From assembly GCA_041676265.1 (NCBI GenBank), contig JBAYSE010000049.1, positions 1-11,198 on the forward strand: a DNA stretch of 11,198 nt. Direction: 5' to 3'. Shown one piece after another: positions 5,686-11,198 of the stretch. A program made the position numbers and the translations under genes. Under the pieces are notes generated by a model. That model saw only the letters and a list, made by a program, of their open reading frames with translations, was not told where the DNA came from and searched no databases. This stretch comes from DUOJ01 sp041676265. Its GTDB lineage: Bacteria > Spirochaetota > Spirochaetia > Sphaerochaetales > Sphaerochaetaceae. Positions within the stretch are counted from its first letter, which is position 1. The number at the start of each line of letters is the position of its first letter.

Positions 5686-6135
5686 ATGTCAATAGAACCC
5701 AAAATACCCCTTTTAACCCAGATTGCCCGCCTACGCTTTGCCCGTGCCCACTCAGTACTGGCCTCTATGGGACTCCACCCTAGTCAGTACAGCCTCCTTT
5801 TACACCTAAGTGGCACTAGCGGGATAAATCAGCGCGAGTTGGCCCGCCAACTCTTTATTAAACCGGCAACCCTTACCGCTGCCCTACGACGCCTCGAGAA
5901 GGGCGGACTAATTGAGAAGCAGCTCGATTCCAGCGATAAAAGGGTCTTTAGAATTGCCATCTCTGCCCTTGGGAAAGAGAAACTGGCCATTGCCAACCAA
6001 AAAATTGCCCTCCTTGAGGCTCAGATCTTCCAAGACTTCTCTCCTCAGGAGCGCACGAATTTTGAGCAGTTGGCTCGCCGAATAAGAGATAATCTCCTCG
6101 CGATGGCCAAGGATGAGGCGTCAAAATGTCTGTAA
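5686..6135 (+). CDS. MarR family transcriptional regulator
   Basis: Dimeric winged-helix DNA-binding protein, 149 residues, the usual length. The helix-turn-helix and wing occupy about 45-100: INQRELARQLFIKPATLTAALRRLEKGGLIEKQLDSSDKRVFRIAIS, which includes the family's D-S-D-R wing signature. Flanking helices serve dimerisation. SD GAGGAG precedes the ATG by three bases. The gene overlaps the first ABC exporter gene by 10 bp, so the repressor is made with the pump it most likely controls, released by a pump substrate. The upstream palindrome supports autorepression. The effector is unknown. Confidence 0.95.
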   Translation: MSIEPKIPLLTQIARLRFARAHSVLASMGLHPSQYSLLLHLSGTSGINQRELARQLFIKPATLTAALRRLEKGGLIEKQLDSSDKRVFRIAISALGKEKLAIANQKIALLEAQIFQDFSPQERTNFEQLARRIRDNLLAMAKDEASKCL

Positions 6136-8147
6136 TTGTAAAGTACCTCAAAGAATCGCGACTGTCCCTCTTCTTTATCATCTTCCTGTTAATCTTAAAA
6201 GTTGTCACCGACTTAGCCCTCCCCCTTTTCACTTCCCAGATAGTCGATGTCGGACTACAACAGGGAGGTATTGAGAAACCCCTACCGATGGCCTTAAGTG
6301 AACCAACTTACAAAGCTATTGAAGAGCTTTTAGATGCCGACAACTCTGCCTTATTGAATGCCTCCTACCGTTACAACGCAGAGCAGAAGGGCTACTTTCT
6401 AAAAGAAGAGCCCCCCATTGATGAGCAAGTAGTGGTGAATGCCCTCGCCGAAATTAGGTTGGGTCCGGGGGCAAAAATGGAGGAACAGGCCGCCTTCCAA
6501 CAAATCAGGGACGAGTATGCTAAGATGGGCATTAGTATCGCCAAACTCCAAAATAGTTACATCCTAAAGACAGGCTTAAAGATGATTGGGGTTTCAGCTG
6601 TGGGAGCCCTCTCCTCAATTGCCGTCGCCTTCTTTGCCTCGCGGGTCGCCGCCAAGCTGGGCAAAAGGTTACGTAAAGAAGTTTTCCATAAGGTTGTCTC
6701 TTTTAGTCAAAGCGAGATGGATAACTTCTCGACGGCCTCCTTAGTCACCCGGAGTACCAATGACATCCAGCAGATCCAGCAATCTTTTGTGATGATTCTA
6801 AGGGTAGTGGTTTTTGCCCCCCTGATGGCAGCCGGTGGCATTGTGAGAGCCCTAACCACGAATGTGGGGATGTCGTGGATTATTGGTCTGGCGGTGGCGA
6901 TTATTTTCACAATTGTTATCTCCATGCTTGCCTTGGCGATGTCTCGTTTTAAAAAGCTGCAGATCTTAATTGACAATACCAACCGAATTGTTCGCGAGAC
7001 CCTCAGTGGCTTGAGTGTAATTCGGGCCTTTAATAACCAAGCACACGAGAGGTCTCGCTTTGAAAAAGCCAACGCAGAACTCACGAAAACCTCCCTCTTT
7101 GTCAACCGAGTAATGTCCGCCATGATGCCTTTAATGACCCTCGTGATGAACTTGACGGCGGTACTAATCGTCTGGAGAGGGGGAGCAGCCATCGAGGCCG
7201 GTGCAATGCAGTTAGGCGACATGATGGCGTTTATCCAGTATTCGATGATGATTATCATGTCGTTCCTCATGATAACCATGCTCTCAATTATGTTACCCCG
7301 CGCCTCAGTTTCAGCCAATAGAATTAAAGAGGTGCTCAACACCCCCAATAGACTCATCTCACCTGCGGTAGCGGCGCAACTGCCACCGAAGGCAAGCGGC
7401 GAGATCCTTTTCGATAACGTCAGCTTTGCCTACCAAGAGGCCTCTTCTGAAGCTCTCAGCTCAATTTCATTTAAGGCCCGTGCAGGGACAACCACCGCTA
7501 TAATTGGCAGTACCGGCAGTGGTAAATCGACGATTCTCAACCTCATCCCCCGGTTCCACGATGTAACCAAAGGGAGAATTTTGATTGATGGAATCGACGT
7601 GAGGGAGTACGAGGTAAAAGCGTTACGCCACCTAATCGGATATGTACCCCAAAGGGGACTTCTCTTCAGTGGTACGATTGAGTCTAATATTGCCTTTGGC
7701 GATGACTCTGTCTCAAAAGAAGATGTTGAGTGGGCCAGTGAAATAGCCCAAGCGAGGCCTTTTATCGAGGAGAGAGTTGAAAAGTTCCAGAGCCCTATTT
7801 CCCAAGGGGGAACGAATGTTTCGGGGGGACAACGCCAGAGGCTCTCGATTGCCCGTGCTTTAGCGCGGCACCCCCAAATCCTCCTCTTTGACGATAGTTT
7901 CTCCGCCCTCGATTACCGCACGGAACAACTGGTTCGCCAAAGGCTAACCAAGGAGCTCTCCCACAGTACCGTGATTATTGTAGCGCAAAGGATTAGTACA
8001 ATTCTCCACGCCGATAATATTTTGGTACTCGATGAGGGGCAGCTTGTTGGTCAGGGAAAGCATCAGGAGTTATTGGAGAGCTGCCAAGTCTACCAAGAGA
8101 TTGCCGAAAGTCAGCTCTCCAAACAGGAGTTAATCAACCATGGCTAA
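6126..8147 (+). CDS. ABC exporter half-transporter with degenerate ATP site (heterodimer subunit A)
   Basis: Fused type IV exporter half: transmembrane domain about 1-400, ATPase domain about 425-673, in the inner membrane. Walker A GSTGSGKS 461-468, Q-loop Q509, intact signature VSGGQ 565-569. The catalytic glutamate after Walker B is Asp (D589-D590) and the switch histidine is Gln (Q621, VAQRIST), so its own ATP site should hydrolyse poorly. This matches the degenerate half of heterodimers such as TM287/288, BmrCD, EfrCD and LmrCD. At 673 residues it is longer than usual (about 580), because about 85-90 polar residues (about 48-135) separate TM1 from TM2 and probably form an extracytoplasmic loop. 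Overlaps marR by 10 bp and the next subunit by 8 bp. Substrate unknown; drug or lipid export is the family expectation. Confidence 0.95.
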   Translation: MSVIVKYLKESRLSLFFIIFLLILKVVTDLALPLFTSQIVDVGLQQGGIEKPLPMALSEPTYKAIEELLDADNSALLNASYRYNAEQKGYFLKEEPPIDEQVVVNALAEIRLGPGAKMEEQAAFQQIRDEYAKMGISIAKLQNSYILKTGLKMIGVSAVGALSSIAVAFFASRVAAKLGKRLRKEVFHKVVSFSQSEMDNFSTASLVTRSTNDIQQIQQSFVMILRVVVFAPLMAAGGIVRALTTNVGMSWIIGLAVAIIFTIVISMLALAMSRFKKLQILIDNTNRIVRETLSGLSVIRAFNNQAHERSRFEKANAELTKTSLFVNRVMSAMMPLMTLVMNLTAVLIVWRGGAAIEAGAMQLGDMMAFIQYSMMIIMSFLMITMLSIMLPRASVSANRIKEVLNTPNRLISPAVAAQLPPKASGEILFDNVSFAYQEASSEALSSISFKARAGTTTAIIGSTGSGKSTILNLIPRFHDVTKGRILIDGIDVREYEVKALRHLIGYVPQRGLLFSGTIESNIAFGDDSVSKEDVEWASEIAQARPFIEERVEKFQSPISQGGTNVSGGQRQRLSIARALARHPQILLFDDSFSALDYRTEQLVRQRLTKELSHSTVIIVAQRISTILHADNILVLDEGQLVGQGKHQELLESCQVYQEIAESQLSKQELINHG

Positions 8148-10005
8148 AACTGAGCAAACCGGTAAAACACCGCCTCTCCCGTTTAGAGGACCCGGGGGCG
8201 GTCGTCGCTTCCAAGGAGTAGTTGTTAAACCTAAAGATTTCTCAAAGACGGCCAAAAGGTTGGCGCAAAATTTTGCCCCCTACTCCATCGCCCTAATTTT
8301 AGTCCTCCTCTTTGCACTGGGAGGCACCCTTTTTAACATCTTGGGACCAAAGATTTTGGGGCAAGCCACTACTGCCATCTTCGTGGGCATCAACAGTAAG
8401 TTAAGAGGCGGAGCCGGAATCGACTTCAAGGCAGTTGGCAGAATTCTGTCCCTCTTGATTGGCCTTTACCTAGCCAGTGCTCTTTTAACGAGTAGCCAAG
8501 GGGTAATCATGAGTAATGTTACCCAAAAACTCTCCAAAAAACTAAGAAGTGATGTCACCAATAAGATCCATCGCCTCCCCATGGGAAGGCTAGATGAGAT
8601 TACCCACGGAGAAATTCTCTCCAGAGTGACTAACGATATCGACATGTTGAGTCAAAACCTCAACCAGGGATTGATTCAGATTGTTACCTCTTTCACAACG
8701 ATGTTAGGGGTTTTAATAATGATGCTCTCCATCAGTCCTCTGATGACGTTGGTCTCGCTGATAATCCTCCCGGCAGCTTTCCTCTTGATCTCTAGGATCG
8801 TGAAGGTTTCCCAGAAGCACTTCTTAGAACAACAGAAAAAGCTGGGAGAGGTTAATGGGCAAGTCGAAGAGGTCTACGGTGGCCACATTGTCGTTAAGGC
8901 CTTCTCGGCAGAAGAGGCGGTTAGCAAAACCTTTGATGAGACCAATGATGCACTTTATCAATCGGCTTGGAAAAGTCAGTTCCTCTCCGGCCTAATGATG
9001 CCAATCATGAATGGCATTGGCGACTTGGGATATGTCGCCATTGCCCTCCTCGGAGGGGTTCTGGCAATTAAGGGCTCTATTACCGTCGGCGATATCCAAG
9101 CGTTTATCCAGTACACTAGGAACTTTACCCAACCTATCGCCCGCGTAGCCCAAGTAACCAATATGCTACAAACCACTGTGGCTGCCGCCGAGCGGGTCTT
9201 TGAGTTTTTAGATGAGACTGAAGAGGAGGAGCGGGAGATTGCCTGTAGCCTCAACAGAGTCAAAGGGGAGGTCGAGTTCTCCCATGTGACTTTCGGTTAT
9301 AAAAAAGAGGTGCCCGTCATTCACGACTTCTCGGTTCACGTAAAACCGGGTACAAAGGTTGCCATTGTGGGGCCCACAGGAGCCGGCAAGACCACCATTG
9401 TAAAACTGCTTATGCGCTTCTATGAGTTAGATAAAGGGGCCATCAAAATAGATGCTCTCAATATTGCCGACCTCTCAAGGGAAGATGTGAGGAGCCATTT
9501 TGGGATGGTTCTCCAAGATGCATGGCTCTTTAACGGGACTATACGGGAAAATATCCGTTACGGAAAACTCGATGCCAGCGACGAAGAGGTAGTGGCTGCC
9601 GCCAAAGCGGCCCGTGTGGACCACTTTATAAACACATTGAGTGAAGGCTATGACATGGTGATTAATGAAGAGTCGAGTAATATCTCACAGGGACAGCGCC
9701 AACTTATTACGATTGCACGGGTAATCTTGAAAAACCCCTCCCTCTTAATCCTCGATGAGGCAACCAGTTCGGTAGATACCCGCACCGAGATATTAATCCA
9801 AGAGGCAATGGACAATTTAATGGCTGGGCGCACCAGCTTCATTATAGCGCACCGTTTATCGACCATTAGGAATGCCGACATTATTTTGGTAATGCGTGAC
9901 GGAGATATTGTAGAGCAGGGGACGCACAACGAACTCCTTGCGCGCCAAGGGTTCTACAGCGACCTCTACCAAGCTCAATTCGAAAAAGTTGAAGCTTTAG
10001 CCTAA
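8140..10005 (+). CDS. ABC exporter half-transporter with catalytic ATP site (heterodimer subunit B)
   Basis: Partner of the preceding gene, 621 residues. A cytoplasmic N-terminal tail rich in Pro, Gly and basic residues (about 1-40, with GPGGGRR) precedes six membrane helices and an ATPase domain from about 376. Walker A GPTGAGKT 411-418, Q459, Walker B with catalytic ILDE (D539/E540) and switch H571 (IIAHRLST) are all intact. The signature is ISQGQ (515-519) instead of SGGQ. Together with the partner's intact signature this builds one canonical site (this Walker A/B plus partner SGGQ) and one degenerate site (partner Walker A/B plus this SQGQ), the mark of obligate heterodimers. Its start overlaps the upstream stop by 8 bp, which favours equal synthesis of both halves. 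Confidence 0.96.
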   Translation: MAKTEQTGKTPPLPFRGPGGGRRFQGVVVKPKDFSKTAKRLAQNFAPYSIALILVLLFALGGTLFNILGPKILGQATTAIFVGINSKLRGGAGIDFKAVGRILSLLIGLYLASALLTSSQGVIMSNVTQKLSKKLRSDVTNKIHRLPMGRLDEITHGEILSRVTNDIDMLSQNLNQGLIQIVTSFTTMLGVLIMMLSISPLMTLVSLIILPAAFLLISRIVKVSQKHFLEQQKKLGEVNGQVEEVYGGHIVVKAFSAEEAVSKTFDETNDALYQSAWKSQFLSGLMMPIMNGIGDLGYVAIALLGGVLAIKGSITVGDIQAFIQYTRNFTQPIARVAQVTNMLQTTVAAAERVFEFLDETEEEEREIACSLNRVKGEVEFSHVTFGYKKEVPVIHDFSVHVKPGTKVAIVGPTGAGKTTIVKLLMRFYELDKGAIKIDALNIADLSREDVRSHFGMVLQDAWLFNGTIRENIRYGKLDASDEEVVAAAKAARVDHFINTLSEGYDMVINEESSNISQGQRQLITIARVILKNPSLLILDEATSSVDTRTEILIQEAMDNLMAGRTSFIIAHRLSTIRNADIILVMRDGDIVEQGTHNELLARQGFYSDLYQAQFEKVEALA

Positions 10006-10018
10006 TTCACGGTAAAAT
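9989..10018 (+). promoter_or_regulatory. Possible promoter of the activator-ATPase gene
   Basis: TTGAAG (9989-9994) and TAAAAT (10013-10018) are separated by 18 bp, at the end of the ABC gene and just after its stop. Matches are 4/6 and 5/6. No terminator is seen after the ABC gene, so read-through is equally possible. Confidence 0.3.
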
Positions 10019-10032
10019 GGGGCAATATCATT

Positions 10033-10049
10033 AGGAGGTTCTCTTTTTG
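10033..10049 (+). promoter_or_regulatory. Ribosome binding site fixing a TTG start
   Basis: AGGAGG (10033-10038) lies eight bases before TTG 10047-10049. No ATG or GTG in frame sits at a workable distance, apart from the adjacent GTA/GTC codons, which are not starts. The protein's first ATPase motif begins five residues later, so the start cannot be further downstream. Confidence 0.85.
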
Positions 10050-11198
10050 GTAGTCGCTTTGGACGTTGGTTCAACTACAATCAAATGCGTTGTCCTCAAT
10101 GAAAACGAGGAGATTGTCTTCTCACACTACCGGCGTCACCTCTCGCAAATTACCAGTCAAAGCGCAAGCCTCTTAAGGAAGATTGACGGGGAGATTTTGA
10201 AGGGAGAGCCGGCACGGCTCATGATCAGTGGCTCCGCCGGCATGGGGATGGCCGACCGCTGTTCCCTCCCCTTTATCCAGGAAGTTTATGCCACCCGCAT
10301 TGCCGCCAAGAAATTAATCAAAGAGTGCGATGTAATTATTGAGTTAGGAGGGGAAGATGCCAAAATCCTCTACCTCACCCATGGCATGGAGGTGCGGATG
10401 AACGGCTCCTGTGCCGGCGGCACGGGGGCTTTTATTGACCAGATGGCCTCCCTACTTCATCTGAGTGTTGAGGAGCTCAACCAATTAGCGAATCAAGCTG
10501 AGAAAACTTATACCGTGGCTTCTAGATGTGGCGTTTTCGCCAAAAGTGATATCCAGCCCCTCCTCAACCAAGGAGCCCGTAAAAGCGATATAGCGGCCAG
10601 TATTTTACAGGCCGTGGTTAACCAAACGATTGGAGGACTCGCCCAAGGGCGGGCCATTAAAGGGAACGTCGTCTATCTCGGAGGTCCGTTGACCTTTCTC
10701 GACCAACTGAGAAAAGCCTTTGACGATACCTTGGAGATTCAAGGCTTTTGCCCTGCTAACTCCCTTTATTACGTGGCTTTGGGGGCGGCCTTCTGTGCCA
10801 CTAGTGAAGTCGATTTTAGCACGGCTATTGAACACCTCGAAAATTACACCACAGAGGAGAGTGTGGCCTCAATGCCACCGCTCTTCAAGGACCAAAAGGA
10901 GTACACCGACTTCTTAGAACGCCACCAAAGGGCCACCGTAAAGAGCGTGCCCCTTAAGCGCGGTGAAAAAGAGGTCTACTTGGGCATTGATGCCGGATCA
11001 ACCACCGTTAAGAGTGTCCTGATTAACTGCCAAGGGGAAATTATTGAGAGTACCTATGAGGGTAACAGTGGAAACCCTGTCCCGATTATAAAGGAGGTTT
11101 TGGCCTCTATTTACACCAAATACCCCGATATAATAATTAGGGGGAGCGCCGTCACCGGTTACGGAGAGCAGATTATCAAAGAGGCCTTTAATATCGAT
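10047..11198 (+). CDS. BcrA/BadF/HgdC-type ATP-dependent activator of a 2-hydroxyacyl-CoA dehydratase/benzoyl-CoA reductase-like enzyme, 3' end beyond window
   Basis: Member of the ASKHA-fold ATPases that use ATP to send a low-potential electron from a [4Fe-4S] cluster to a dehydratase or reductase in strict anaerobes. The 384 visible residues hold one complete ATPase domain (LDVGSTTIK at 5-13, IELGGEDAKIL near 110, GSCAGGTGAFIDQMA with C122, RCGVFAKSD with C161, YLGGP near 213) and the start of a second (LGIDAGSTTVKSVLI, D315). The two cysteines lie 39 residues apart, as do the cluster ligands C127/C166 of Acidaminococcus HgdC. Two tandem activator domains point to the large fused forms (often over 1000 residues, with dehydratase-like domains behind), whose substrate is usually unknown. 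Starts at TTG behind AGGAGG. Family secure, reaction not. Confidence 0.92.
   Translation, partial: MVVALDVGSTTIKCVVLNENEEIVFSHYRRHLSQITSQSASLLRKIDGEILKGEPARLMISGSAGMGMADRCSLPFIQEVYATRIAAKKLIKECDVIIELGGEDAKILYLTHGMEVRMNGSCAGGTGAFIDQMASLLHLSVEELNQLANQAEKTYTVASRCGVFAKSDIQPLLNQGARKSDIAASILQAVVNQTIGGLAQGRAIKGNVVYLGGPLTFLDQLRKAFDDTLEIQGFCPANSLYYVALGAAFCATSEVDFSTAIEHLENYTTEESVASMPPLFKDQKEYTDFLERHQRATVKSVPLKRGEKEVYLGIDAGSTTVKSVLINCQGEIIESTYEGNSGNPVPIIKEVLASIYTKYPDIIIRGSAVTGYGEQIIKEAFNID

Noticed and set aside
6707..7357. 216-codon open frame opposite the first ABC gene
   Set aside because: Antisense shadow of a membrane-domain coding region; no SD, no recognisable domain, and the plus-strand gene is certain.
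1..11198. Mobile element, CRISPR array, tRNA, rRNA or phage genes
   Set aside because: No transposase or integrase reading, no regularly spaced repeats, no tRNA cloverleaf or rRNA stretch noticed by eye. The name 'phage shock' refers to a membrane stress response, not to phage genes or a defence island.

Overview
The window looks like a chromosomal stretch of an anaerobic bacterium that uses sigma-54. It is densely coded and of intermediate GC, with SD-led genes. The anaerobe call rests on the last gene, a large 2-hydroxyacyl-CoA dehydratase-type activator ATPase with two candidate [4Fe-4S] cysteines. The sigma-54 call rests on a PspF activator and two textbook -24/-12 promoters. A spirochaete of the Sphaerochaeta/Treponema kind or a Gram-negative-walled Clostridia relative would fit. 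That is inference only; there is no rRNA or other phylogenetic marker here.

Layout. (1) Positions 1-2450, minus strand: rsmI, a SpoU/TrmH-family RNA methyltransferase and a MATE efflux pump, apparently one operon; the MATE gene runs off the left edge. (2) Positions 2484-5622: a complete phage-shock (Psp) locus in an unusual arrangement. A stand-alone pspA copy (pspA1, plus strand) converges on pspF (minus strand), which is divergent from a pspA2-pspB-pspC operon (plus strand). Both pspA copies have a sigma-54 promoter. An 18-bp near-palindromic element (15 of 18 bases identical) lies 57 and 58 bp upstream of the two -24 boxes and is very likely the PspF enhancer site. A strong intrinsic terminator ends the operon. 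(3) Positions 5629-10005, plus strand: a MarR-type repressor gene with an 18-bp palindromic operator, overlapping a heterodimeric ABC exporter pair whose nucleotide sites are asymmetric (one degenerate, one canonical). (4) Position 10047 to the right edge, plus strand: the N-terminal 384 residues of a two-domain BcrA/BadF-type activator, starting at TTG.

How the genes work together. PspF should activate both pspA promoters from the shared enhancer sites. PspA should hold PspF inactive until PspB and PspC sense inner-membrane stress, as known for Enterobacteria; the Trp of PspF that contacts PspA in E. coli is conserved (W60). The enhancer near pspF also covers its own upstream region, as expected for autorepression, and the other enhancer lies just upstream of rsmI, so PspF may also touch that operon. 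The neighbouring MATE pump and MarR-controlled exporter make the region one of envelope stress and efflux. Nothing here is a wholly new system. The best leads are the doubled pspA arrangement, its repeated enhancer and the overlapping convergent pspA1/pspF ends.
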